A DNA stretch of 6,354 nucleotides from DATNPH01 sp036703315 (GTDB taxonomy: Bacteria > Cyanobacteriota > Cyanobacteriia > Cyanobacteriales > Coleofasciculaceae): assembly GCA_036703315.1 (NCBI GenBank), contig DATNPH010000254.1:1-6354 (forward strand), read 5' to 3'. A program made the position numbers and the translations under genes. Below are positions 1 to 5,524 of the stretch, one piece after another; within the stretch, counting starts at the first letter, position 1; each line of letters starts with the position of its first letter. The notes beneath the pieces were generated by a model that worked only from the letters and a program-made list of their open reading frames with translations, had not been told where the DNA came from and did not search any database.

Positions 1-138
1 TTTAAATGAAGTAGAAGAGGTGCTAATTCAACGTTGTCGCCAAATCATTCACCAGCCTGATTTTGTACGTGGTTTAACCAATTTTTCCTGGTGGTCTGAA
101 CTAGCCGCTTAATTATGGGTGATTTACCGGACATCATA
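1..138 (+). mobile_element. Right end of an IS630-type insertion sequence
   Basis: Contains the transposase 3' end plus 26 bp of downstream DNA running to a TA at 137-138. IS630 elements insert at TA, and their terminal inverted repeats lie close to the transposase stop. The stretch 118-138 (gtgatttaccggacatcata) is the natural candidate for the right terminal repeat. The left end is outside the window, so the inverted repeat cannot be verified. The boundary at 138 is inferred partly because a dispersed repeat begins at 139. Confidence 0.4.
2..112 (+). CDS. IS630-type transposase, C-terminal end (partial)
   Basis: This is the last 36 codons of a reading frame that enters from the left edge and stops at TAA 110-112. 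The peptide carries an IQRCRQI stretch and ends with LTNFSWWSELAA. Cyanobacterial IS630-family (Tc1/mariner-like DDE) transposases typically end with an 'RCR...L..FHWW' tail just after the last catalytic acidic residue, and the match is by eye to that pattern. The catalytic residues lie outside the window, so it cannot be told whether the gene is intact. It sits at the edge of a repeat-dense intergenic region, as expected for an insertion sequence. Confidence 0.7.
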   Translation, partial: LNEVEEVLIQRCRQIIHQPDFVRGLTNFSWWSELAA

Positions 139-180
139 TCACTGATGAGTTTAGCTGTTAGCGTTCCAAGGATGCGATCG
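139..180 (+). repeat. 42-bp dispersed repeat, copy 1
   Basis: Begins tcactgatgagtttag and ends atgcgatcg. It matches 1085-1126 at 37 of 42 positions with no gaps, in the same orientation. Both copies lie in non-coding DNA on either side of the reductase gene, and both end in a HIP1-like core. A shorter echo, aggatgcgatcg (169-180), recurs at 213-224 next to the HIP1 site at 218-225. No coding potential is seen. It is probably a member of a genome-wide short repeat family. Confidence 0.7.
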
Positions 181-232
181 AAAGGGTTGAAAGCTCTACT
201 TATCCAGTGAGTAGGATGCGATCGCTGCATTA

Positions 233-350
233 GACCTCCTGCATGAATAGAATTATTGCCCCCCTAGCCCCCCAAATTTGGGGGGAACCGATTTAAAGTC
301 CCCCAGGATTGGGGGATTTAGGGGGCGTTTCATAATTTATGCAGGAGGTT
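233..350. repeat. MITE-like 118-bp element with inverted ends
   Basis: The outer arms are perfect inverted repeats of 11 bp: acctcctgcat (234-244) and atgcaggaggt (339-349). Inside are a second, imperfect arm pair (gccccccta near 259 against taggggg near 321-326), a perfect 18-bp palindrome ccccccaaatttgggggg (268-285) and a CCCCC-6nt-GGGGG hairpin (300-315). The whole element can fold into one long branched structure. TA dinucleotides sit just outside both ends (231-232 and 351-352), which fits a TA target duplication like that of IS630/mariner elements, although two TAs could be chance. It has no open reading frame. C-run/G-run repeats of this style are widespread in filamentous cyanobacteria. 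Confidence 0.7.
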
Positions 351-402
351 TATTGTCAAGTCACACACAACTGCTCAGTTCCATTCAAGCAAGAGGTTAA
401 AG

Positions 403-942
403 ATGCGAAAACTGAAATATAATGTCGCCATTTCTGTGGATAACTTTATTGCTCACGAAGACGGCTCATTGGGCGGCTTTCTTCTGGAAGGGGAACACGT
501 AGTTGATTATTTTGAATCTTTAAAAACGTGGTTTGATATCGTTTTGATGGGACGTAAGACATACGAGGTAGGGTTAAAGGTCGGTGTGACCAATCCTTAT
601 CCACACCTGAAGCAGTATGTTTTCTCTCGCACGATGAAAGAAAGCCCAGATGAAAATGTTGAATTAGTCTGCGAGAATATTGTTGAATTAGTCAGAGAAT
701 TGAAGAATCAAACGGGTAAGGACATCTACCTCTGCGGCGGCGCGGATTTAGCCACAACGCTTTTTGCCGAAAACTTGATTGACGAGATAATCCTGAAGTT
801 GAATCCAGTGCTGCTTGGTTCGGGCATTCCACTTTTTTCTGGAGTCATCAAGCAGACTGCTCTGGAACTCACGGACAGCAAGATTTACAAAAACGGTGTC
901 CTGTTGCTTTTTTATCGTGTGAAAAAAATGGAACGAATTTAA
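403..942 (+). CDS. Dihydrofolate-reductase-fold (RibD C-terminal) family protein
   Basis: A 179-residue protein of the RibD_C/DHFR-like fold (YyaP/YwjB type), the usual length for stand-alone members. Signatures in order: the first strand with the ISVDNFIAHEDGSLGG loop (residues 10-25), the nucleotide-site LMGRKTYE (48-55), VFSRT (73-77), GKDIYLCGGADLATTLF (105-121), the LIDEI segment (125-129) and PVLLGSGIPLF (135-145). The family is expected to bind NAD(P)H and reduce a pterin- or pyrimidine-like substrate. The true substrate of stand-alone members is mostly unknown, and this is neither classical FolA nor full RibD, since no deaminase domain is present. The ATG at 403 has an AGAGG ribosome site about 7 bp upstream. 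It contains no HIP1 site and is flanked on both sides by repeats, so it may be a mobile or recently acquired single gene. Confidence 0.85.
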   Translation: MRKLKYNVAISVDNFIAHEDGSLGGFLLEGEHVVDYFESLKTWFDIVLMGRKTYEVGLKVGVTNPYPHLKQYVFSRTMKESPDENVELVCENIVELVRELKNQTGKDIYLCGGADLATTLFAENLIDEIILKLNPVLLGSGIPLFSGVIKQTALELTDSKIYKNGVLLLFYRVKKMERI

Positions 943-950
943 GCTAATCG

Positions 951-990
951 TGAGAGCGTACTTGCGAGGTGTCGGAGGAGCGATTGCCTA
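951..990 (+). repeat. 40-bp dispersed repeat, copy 1
   Basis: Reads tgagagcgt, then a variable middle, then aggtgtcggaggagcgat, then a T/C-variable end. It matches 1162-1200 in the same orientation with a handful of substitutions and a one-base indel inside the HIP1-like core (gcgattgccta here, gcgatcgcta there). The shared block aggtgtcggaggagcgat is identical. It lies 9 bp after the reductase stop codon. Confidence 0.65.
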
Positions 991-1084
991 CGGCACCAGC
1001 GTTAGCGAAGCGAGGCGCTAGCCTAGCTGATCGCGCCTACCTTCCATCTCACTTCAAGCGTTGGGCTTCGTTTTGTGTTATCTG

Positions 1085-1126
1085 TCACTGATGAGTTTAG
1101 TTGGTAGCGTGGCAAGTATGCGATCG
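1085..1126 (+). repeat. 42-bp dispersed repeat, copy 2
   Basis: Direct repeat of 139-180 (37 of 42 identical). It runs into a complete HIP1 octamer at 1120-1127. Together the two copies bracket the MITE-like element and the reductase gene. Confidence 0.7.
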
Positions 1127-1161
1127 CACCACCTCACAATGACACAAATTTAAGGTATTAA

Positions 1162-1200
1162 TGAGGGCGTAGCTGTCAGGTGTCGGAGGAGCGATCGCTA
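1162..1200 (+). repeat. 40-bp dispersed repeat, copy 2
   Basis: Direct repeat of 951-990, differing by one deleted base and about six substitutions. This copy carries a perfect HIP1 octamer (1191-1198). It ends 4 bp before the candidate -35 box of the antitoxin promoter. Confidence 0.65.
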
Positions 1201-1203
1201 GGC

Positions 1204-1231
1204 TTGAATATGTGATATCAGCATTTATACT
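1204..1231 (+). promoter_or_regulatory. Candidate sigma-70 promoter for the antitoxin gene
   Basis: A -35-like TTGAAT (1204-1209) and a -10-like TATACT (1226-1231, five of six to consensus) are separated by 16 bp. They lie 72 bp before the preferred start of the antitoxin gene. Downstream, at 1259-1273, tagctacaagtgcta has small inverted arms (tagc/gcta), a possible autoregulatory operator. This is inferred from sequence pattern only. Confidence 0.4.
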
Positions 1232-1302
1232 CAGAAAAAAAGAGCTTTGTTAGTAGATAGCTACAAGTGCTAGACTTTGTTGACATCCAGAGAAGATTAG
1301 CT

Positions 1303-1500
1303 GTGGCTTCCATCACTGTTGAAATTCCAGACGCTCAATTACAGAAGTTGCAACAATTAGCGCAGGAAAATGGAATCTCTCTTGAGGATTTGCTACGTGC
1401 AAGCATTGAGGACTGGTTCAGTTATCCAAAGAGCGAATTTGTCCAAGCATCCAGCTATGTGTTGAAGAAAAATGCCCAATTGTATCGGCGCTTGGCATGA
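1303..1500 (+). CDS. Ribbon-helix-helix-type antitoxin (orphan)
   Basis: A 65-residue protein with the pattern of a small antitoxin widespread in cyanobacteria. It has an N-terminal strand ITVEIP (4-9), helix A DAQLQKLQQLAQENG (10-24), helix B SLEDLLRASIEDWF (26-39), and a C-terminal tail with KKNAQLYRRLA (55-65) that would wrap the toxin. Relatives known to me precede death-on-curing (Doc/Fic-fold) toxins and repress their own operon as dimers. I prefer GTG 1303: homologues begin at the 'xxITVEIP' strand and an AGAGAAG ribosome site lies 7 bp upstream. A GTG at 1267 would add 12 residues of no known domain and lacks a ribosome site. The stop TGA overlaps an ATG as ATGA (1497-1500), the usual coupling to a toxin gene, but no toxin frame follows. 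Which toxin family was lost is inference. Confidence 0.75.
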   Translation: MASITVEIPDAQLQKLQQLAQENGISLEDLLRASIEDWFSYPKSEFVQASSYVLKKNAQLYRRLA

Positions 1501-1526
1501 TACGTCACAGACGATGAGGCTGTTTC
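1497..1526 (+). pseudogene. Remnant of a toxin start (possible Doc family)
   Basis: From the ATG that overlaps the antitoxin stop, the frame reads M-I-R-H-R-R and stops at TGA 1515-1517. In the neighbouring frame, 1509-1526 reads T-D-E-A-V-S before stopping. Doc-type toxins that follow this antitoxin commonly begin like 'MIRYLT..E', so a small deletion after the third codon of 'MIRYLTDDEAV' would give what is seen. The remaining ~30 bp now serve as leader for the next gene, whose GAGG ribosome site (1516-1519) lies inside it. This rests on very few residues; it could also be an ordinary spacer. Confidence 0.35.
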
Positions 1527-2090
1527 ATGAAACCTGTTATGCATAAAGGTCAATTGGTAACATGGAAAGATGACAGGGGTTTCGGCTTCATCAAACCGGA
1601 TGATGGTAGGAAAGAAGTTTTCCTGCACATTAGTGCGTTAAAGGGAGCAGGCCGCCGTCCAAAAGTCGGAGATACAATTTTTTACGAGCTAGTAACTGAG
1701 ACAGATGGAAAGGTGCGTGCCTCCAAAGCTTCAATTCATGGGGTTGCACCTCGACCTTTGCCAACAAAGCAGAAAGTGAAGAAACGCGGGTTACTCGAAA
1801 CAGTTATCGGCGTTGGGGCTATAGGTGCGATCGCGCTTTTTACAATGGAGTTTAGCCGTAGTCGTTCTCCCTCTCCAATTACATCCATCACAAACTCTCC
1901 AAATACATCTATCGCAAAACCAGAATGCAACATCAAAGGCAACATCTCGATTAATACAGGAAACAAGGTTTACCACCTTCCGGGCATGGAAGATTATGAA
2001 TCAACACTTATCGATCCAGCAAAGGGAGAGAGATTGTTATGCACAGAGTCAGAAGCGATCGCAGAGGGTTGGCGTAAAGCGCCGAGGTAG
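1527..2090 (+). CDS. Cold-shock domain protein with membrane anchor and sunset-like domain
   Basis: A 187-residue protein in three parts. Residues 6-70 form a cold-shock domain with RNP1 DRGFGFIKP (16-24) and RNP2 VFLHIS (31-36), a fold that binds single-stranded RNA or DNA. A basic linker KQKVKKR (81-87) precedes one hydrophobic segment (89-107), so positive-inside orientation puts the nucleic-acid-binding domain in the cytoplasm. A Ser/Thr/Pro-rich stretch (110-132) leads to a C-terminal module (134-187) with IKGNIS, KVYHLPG, a Y-E-S-T motif, GERLLC and EAIAEGWRKAP. That pattern resembles the 'sunset' domain found at the ends of nucleases and exported proteins. The two cysteines (134, 172) bracket it and may pair. 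Many cyanobacterial cold-shock proteins are instead fused to DUF1294. The ATG at 1527 has GAGG 7 bp upstream; Met5 (1539) is an alternative. Its cellular role is unknown. Confidence 0.8.
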   Translation: MKPVMHKGQLVTWKDDRGFGFIKPDDGRKEVFLHISALKGAGRRPKVGDTIFYELVTETDGKVRASKASIHGVAPRPLPTKQKVKKRGLLETVIGVGAIGAIALFTMEFSRSRSPSPITSITNSPNTSIAKPECNIKGNISINTGNKVYHLPGMEDYESTLIDPAKGERLLCTESEAIAEGWRKAPR

Positions 2091-2111
2091 CCTAGTTAAA
2101 AGGTGAGTGTA

Positions 2112-3020
2112 ATGTCAAATAGAGAGCATCGATGTGCTGAGGTAGTTGAGGCAGAAAAGGCACTCTTAAAAACATTTAATCGTCAATGTCTACTCTCCAA
2201 TAACGATGCTGGTTGGACGGACATCCGCTTCCTACTTACTCATAGCAGTAGTGCAAGTACATTGCCAGAGGAGATTTTCTTTCAAGGGGATGTGATTCAT
2301 ATTTGGACAGATATGCCGTCTGAGTATGTTGCCCAAACGCGAATTGACGGGCGGTTTCAAAAAAGCTCCCTTGTCGCGGGTCATAGTCTCATCCTTCCAC
2401 TCGGTACGGCTTATTGGATATCTGAAAACCAGAAAAACACCGCGATTACCTTAGGTTTTAATCCCGGCTTTCTTGCTCGCTCTGTCTCTGAAAGGTTTAG
2501 CTCAACTTGTCTTGAACTACATCCTCAATTTCCTACATTTGACCCACTCATTCATCAAATTGGGCTGGCACTCAAAGCTGAACTAAAACGGAATCCGCAA
2601 GGAAGCCGCATATATGCAGAATCTGCCGCGACGTTTCTCGCGACGCATCTCCTACACCATTACGCCTCTCGCAAACATGCACCATACGATTATCAAGGTG
2701 GCTTACCGAAACACAAGTTACAGCTTGTTATTGACTATATCTACGCCAATCTCGATCGCAATCTCGGCTTGAGCGACTTGGCTGAACTAGTGCAGATGAG
2801 TCCTTATCACTTCTCTCGCTTGTTTAAGCAATCTACTGGACACTCGCCCTACCAGTTTGTCATCAAGTGCCGCGTGCAACGTGCTAAGGAACTGCTCCTC
2901 AACAGCGATTTATCGATCGCACAAATCACCTATACAGTTGGCTTTGCAAATCAATCACACCTGACCAATCATTTCAAACGGATGCTGGGAGTAACGCCCA
3001 AGATGGTTCGACAAAAATAG
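2112..3020 (+). CDS. AraC-family transcriptional regulator (AraC1)
   Basis: About 302 residues. The C-terminal ~100 residues are a full AraC/XylS double helix-turn-helix: the first HTH runs from LGLSDLAELVQMS to FKQSTG (about 218-243), a linker helix carries RVQRAKELLLNS, the second HTH is IAQITYTVGFANQSH..FKRMLG (about 269-293), and the GVTPK signature follows. The N-terminal ~180 residues are a cupin-like sensor without an obvious metal-binding histidine set, containing the pattern LILPLGTAYWI. The start ATG at 2112 is preferred because AAAGGTGAG lies just upstream; an in-frame GTG at 2103 would overlap that site. It begins 21 bp after the cold-shock gene stop, so cotranscription is likely. 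It ends directly in a GCAA-motif array ahead of the GFA gene, its probable target. The ligand is unknown. Confidence 0.9.
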   Translation: MSNREHRCAEVVEAEKALLKTFNRQCLLSNNDAGWTDIRFLLTHSSSASTLPEEIFFQGDVIHIWTDMPSEYVAQTRIDGRFQKSSLVAGHSLILPLGTAYWISENQKNTAITLGFNPGFLARSVSERFSSTCLELHPQFPTFDPLIHQIGLALKAELKRNPQGSRIYAESAATFLATHLLHHYASRKHAPYDYQGGLPKHKLQLVIDYIYANLDRNLGLSDLAELVQMSPYHFSRLFKQSTGHSPYQFVIKCRVQRAKELLLNSDLSIAQITYTVGFANQSHLTNHFKRMLGVTPKMVRQK

Positions 3021-3048
3021 CAAGAACCTGCAAAACCAGCAAAAATCT
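3019..3048 (+). promoter_or_regulatory. Phased GCAA array, candidate AraC operator
   Basis: Three GCAA motifs start at 3020, 3030 and 3039, that is 10 and 9 bp apart: gcaagaacct, gcaaaacca, gcaaaaatctg. Direct repeats on one face of the helix are what an AraC monomer (two HTHs about one turn apart) or dimer reads. The array overlaps the AraC1 stop codon by its first bases and lies about 70-90 bp upstream of the GFA gene start, suitable for an activator site. A related array follows AraC2. The function is inferred. Confidence 0.4.
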
Positions 3049-3112
3049 GTAATACCTCAATTGGTGCGATCGCTACATTGGAAGTAACCAGACTTGGATA
3101 CAGAGGTGAAGC

Positions 3113-3577
3113 ATGAAAGGAAGTTGTGCTTGCGGTGGCATTGAGTACGAACTCTCTGACAATCTGTTTGTCGTAAATCATTGTCACTGCTCAATTTGTC
3201 GAAAGATTCATGGCGCAGCATTCGGAACATTTGGTCATGCAAAGGCAGAAAATTTCCGCTGGTTGCGAGGTGAAGATCTAATCACAAGCTACACATCATC
3301 GGAAAACAACTTACGAAATTTCTGTCGCGTTTGCGGATCGAACGTTCCGTCCGTGTTTCAAGAGACAAACCATGTGCGTATCCCGATGGGAACATTAGAC
3401 GACGACCCTAGCATTAATCCCTGCGTTCATATCTTTGTTGCTTCTAAAGCACCCTGGTTTGCGATCGCAGATTCCCTACCTCAATACCCCGAAATGCCAG
3501 ACCCTGTCTTTGTTGCTTCCAAACTCCCTTGGCTTAAAATCAGTGATTCCCCAACTGAATACACTGACAGGACTTAG
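3113..3577 (+). CDS. GFA/CENP-V family zinc protein
   Basis: A 154-residue protein of the glutathione-dependent formaldehyde-activating (GFA, CENP-V) fold. Zinc-ligand cysteines appear in the expected order: GSCACGG (C5, C7), HCHCSICRK (C24, C26, C29) and FCRVCGS (C71, C74). It also has the typical G-A-A-F-G-T-F strand (34-40) and IPMGTLDDDP (90-99). The prototype Gfa joins formaldehyde to glutathione, but most members have no proven substrate, so the enzyme role is open. AGAGGTGA lies 4 bp before ATG 3113. Members usually end soon after 'HIFVxSKAPW..I.D.LPQ'; here that end (107-126) is followed by a second copy (132-151), making the tail about 25 residues longer than usual. The stop codon lies inside a dispersed repeat (3571-3641). 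The gene sits between two AraC genes, most likely under control of the upstream one. Confidence 0.85.
   Translation: MKGSCACGGIEYELSDNLFVVNHCHCSICRKIHGAAFGTFGHAKAENFRWLRGEDLITSYTSSENNLRNFCRVCGSNVPSVFQETNHVRIPMGTLDDDPSINPCVHIFVASKAPWFAIADSLPQYPEMPDPVFVASKLPWLKISDSPTEYTDRT
3431..3568 (+). repeat. Internal tandem duplication at the 3' end of the GFA gene
   Basis: Two units with a 75-bp period: 3431-3490 (residues 107-126, with FVASKAPW) and 3506-3565 (132-151, with FVASKLPW). They match at 42 of 60 bases and 11 of 20 residues without gaps. The first unit carries a HIP1 site (3461-3468), the second does not. The divergence argues for an old duplication, or for recombination with the tail of another GFA-family gene. 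Confidence 0.75.
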
Positions 3578-3641
3578 GCTCGCTTCACCCTTAAATCGCC
3601 CTGCATAAGAGCGCTATTTGTTGCGCCCCTACTATATGTGG
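3571..3641 (-). repeat. ~70-bp dispersed repeat, left copy (inverted relative to 5608-5677)
   Basis: The reverse complement of this stretch matches 5608-5677. The inner 20 bp (3622-3641, tgcgcccctactatatgtgg) are identical to the complement of 5608-5627. The outer ends match as gacttaggc (3571-3579) against gcctaagtc (5669-5677), with a diverged middle that still shares ttaaa and cgcc blocks at the same distances. It contains the stop codon of the GFA gene (3575-3577). This copy lacks the perfect palindrome of the right copy. Confidence 0.6.
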
Positions 3642-3709
3642 AGGGTGTCGGCTATCCGTGTCGAAAAACAGTCAAAATAGACGAAGCCCCAACCTGTTTG
3701 AGCACTTAT

Positions 3710-4609
3710 ATGAGAACGCAAGGGCAAACGGTCAAGCTGCTTGATTACAGACAAGAGAAGGCATCAGATGCGATTGGGCTGCCTAAACCCGCTGTTCTCT
3801 CAAGTTCAGGATGGGACAGTATCTATCTTGAACTTCATCAGCAGCCAAAGTTTGAAACAATCGAGCATCAACATACCATGCATGTGATTGCTTATGGTGT
3901 TTCCGGCTCCCCATTAGGAGAACGGTGGTTGGATGGAAAGCCCCGAAGAGAGACGCGGAGTCAGGGAGACATTGCTATCATCCCAAAAGGTATTGCCCAT
4001 CGCTGTAATTGGAATGCCCCAGGCCAGTTTATGGTTTTGGCAATTGAGCCTGCACTTCTATTCCAATTTGGTCAAGATTTGGTTAACTGCGATCGCATCG
4101 AACTCATCCCTCATTTTATGACAAAGCAAGATGCACTGATACAAGGTATCTTCTGTGCGTTGAGAGAAGAAATAGAGTCTAGCAAAATTGGTGGTTATTT
4201 GCTGATTGATAGTCTCAAAACAACATTAGCGATTCACCTATTACGGAACTATTGCACCACGAAACCTAAGCTCTCTGGCTGTGCGGATGGATTATCAAAA
4301 TCAGCGTTGCAACAGGTGATGGAGTATATCAATGAACATCTCCACCAAGACGTAAAGCTAATTGAGTTGGCAGCGATCGCTCAGATGAGTCCGTATCACT
4401 TTCTACGTTTGTTCAAGCAAAGTATGGGTGTAACACCGCATCAGTACATCTTACAGCGTCGGATTGAGAAGGCGAAGTGTCTATTGCAGCATGGCGAACT
4501 CAGCATCGCAGAAGTTGCAGCCAGCGTAGGCTTTTGCGATCAAAGTCACTTTACTCGATATTTCAAGCGCATCGTTGGTGTAACGCCTAAACAACTCCTG
4601 CAAGCTTAA
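3710..4609 (+). CDS. AraC-family transcriptional regulator (AraC2)
   Basis: About 299 residues from ATG 3710. The C-terminal ~105 residues are an AraC/XylS double HTH: first HTH VKLIELAAIAQMS to FKQSMG (about 215-240), linker RRIEKAKCLLQHG, second HTH IAEVAASVGFCDQSH..FKRIVG (about 266-290), then GVTPK. The N-terminal domain is a cupin with a histidine-rich first motif (EHQHTMHVI, about 59-67) and a second motif DIAIIPKGIAHRCNW, so metal or small-ligand binding is plausible. The reading frame stays open upstream to a GTG at 3638, but that start lies in the dispersed repeat and its 24 extra residues look unlike the family; homologues begin near 'QTVKLLDY'. Ribosome site support at 3710 is weak. 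The dienelactone hydrolase gene 105 bp downstream is the probable target. The two recognition helices are very close to those of AraC1. Confidence 0.88.
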   Translation: MRTQGQTVKLLDYRQEKASDAIGLPKPAVLSSSGWDSIYLELHQQPKFETIEHQHTMHVIAYGVSGSPLGERWLDGKPRRETRSQGDIAIIPKGIAHRCNWNAPGQFMVLAIEPALLFQFGQDLVNCDRIELIPHFMTKQDALIQGIFCALREEIESSKIGGYLLIDSLKTTLAIHLLRNYCTTKPKLSGCADGLSKSALQQVMEYINEHLHQDVKLIELAAIAQMSPYHFLRLFKQSMGVTPHQYILQRRIEKAKCLLQHGELSIAEVAASVGFCDQSHFTRYFKRIVGVTPKQLLQA

Positions 4610-4677
4610 TCGCAAGAATTTACCAAAATCCCGCAACTTTTTTCTAGAGTCCTAGATAGCAAGACTTCTAAGCTATC
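4600..4677 (+). promoter_or_regulatory. GCAA array and inverted repeats upstream of the hydrolase gene
   Basis: GCAA motifs start at 4600, 4612 and 4633, with a degenerate CCAA at 4624, giving a 9-12 bp rhythm like the array after AraC1. Two overlapping small inverted repeats follow: TCTAG-agtc-CTAGA (4643-4656) and GATAGC-N11-GCTATC (4655-4677). The position, between the end of AraC2 and a gene start at 4715, suits an operator-promoter region. I could not assign a convincing -35/-10 pair. A small hairpin role in the leader is an alternative for the second repeat. Confidence 0.4.
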
Positions 4678-4714
4678 AACAGGCTACGAAAATTGAACAG
4701 ATGGAGCTGATGAC

Positions 4715-5524
4715 ATGCAAATCGAACAGGCAGAAACGACAAACATCGAAATTAGTACTACCCACGTCAAAGTACCTAACAACGACATACAAATCGATGC
4801 TTACTTAGCACAACCAGTTAGTACAGGAACCTTTGGTGCCGTTATAGTTTTTCATGAAATTTTTGGCGTCAACAGTAACATTAGGGAGATTACCGAACTA
4901 ATCGCGAAACAAGGATATGTTGCAGTGGCACCTGCGATGTATCAACGTATTGCTCCCGGTTTTGAGGCTGACTTTAGCCCGGAAGATGTTGGGTATAGCC
5001 CAGAAGCCTATCGCATTGGCTTGCAATACTATCAACAAGTTAAGTATCAAGAAATCTTCAGCGATATTCAAGCTACGATTGCCTATCTAAAAACTTTACC
5101 CAATGTAAAAGCTGATTGCATCGGTGCCATTGGTTTCTGTTTTGGTGGTCATGTTGCTTATATGGCAGCAACATTACCCGATATCAAAGCAACAGCTTTG
5201 TTCTACGGGGGTGGAATTACCACTTCTAGTTATGGTGAAGACACTCCAACTCTTAATCGCACATCTGAAATTCAAGGCACTATTTATGCATTTTATGGGA
5301 CAAGAGATTCATTAGTTTCGCAGGAGGAAACCGAGAAAATTGAGGCAGAATTAAAGAAACATAAAATCAAGCATCGGATATTCCGATACGATGCAGGACA
5401 CGGATTCTTTGGCGGATTCTTTGTAGACCAGTACCCCTGGATGGAGCAGCATCCAAGCTACAACAGAGAAGCGGCTCCTGATGCTTGGAAACACGTTTTA
5501 GAACTTTTTCAAAACAACTTATGA
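4715..5524 (+). CDS. Dienelactone hydrolase family protein
   Basis: A 269-residue alpha/beta hydrolase of the DLH family. Key residues: nucleophile Cys142 in GFCFGGH (140-146), Asp198 in GTRDSLV (195-201) and His229 in AGHGFF (227-232), together the Cys-Asp-His triad typical of the family. Glu48 in VFHEIFGVN (45-53) is at the place of the conserved glutamate that tunes the cysteine. Classical members open dienelactone in chloroaromatic breakdown; cyanobacterial paralogues are mostly uncharacterised, so the substrate is not claimed. No signal peptide is seen, so it is cytosolic. GGAG (4703-4706) lies 8 bp before ATG 4715. The length and C-terminus look complete. The gene follows AraC2 and its putative operator. 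It contains no HIP1 site, unlike most of the window. Its stop overlaps an ATG (ATGA at 5521-5524) that opens only a transposase remnant. Confidence 0.92.
   Translation: MQIEQAETTNIEISTTHVKVPNNDIQIDAYLAQPVSTGTFGAVIVFHEIFGVNSNIREITELIAKQGYVAVAPAMYQRIAPGFEADFSPEDVGYSPEAYRIGLQYYQQVKYQEIFSDIQATIAYLKTLPNVKADCIGAIGFCFGGHVAYMAATLPDIKATALFYGGGITTSSYGEDTPTLNRTSEIQGTIYAFYGTRDSLVSQEETEKIEAELKKHKIKHRIFRYDAGHGFFGGFFVDQYPWMEQHPSYNREAAPDAWKHVLELFQNNL

Larger units (their letters stand above)
943..1266. other. Repeat-rich intergenic region
   Basis: These 324 bp have no credible gene. They hold two copies of a ~40-bp repeat (951-990, 1162-1200), copy 2 of the 42-bp repeat (1085-1126), a small hairpin with arms gttagcg (1001-1007) and cgctagc (1016-1022), a fragment gcgttgggcttcgttttg (about 1059-1076) resembling another common cyanobacterial intergenic repeat, and HIP1 sites at 1120 and 1191. 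The last 60 bp contain a candidate promoter for the antitoxin gene. No rho-independent terminator with a T-run is visible behind the reductase gene. Confidence 0.7.

Noticed and set aside
45..230. A minus-strand open frame covering the transposase end and the 42-bp repeat
   Set aside because: It runs across an IS boundary and a dispersed repeat and has no family resemblance.
1736..1976. Two minus-strand open frames opposite the cold-shock gene
   Set aside because: They lie wholly inside a gene with strong domain matches and have no recognisable motifs; they are antisense shadows.
3638..3709. A longer N-terminus for AraC2 from GTG 3638
   Set aside because: The GTG lies at the end of the dispersed repeat, and the extra residues do not resemble the start of related regulators. 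ATG 3710 begins where the family does.
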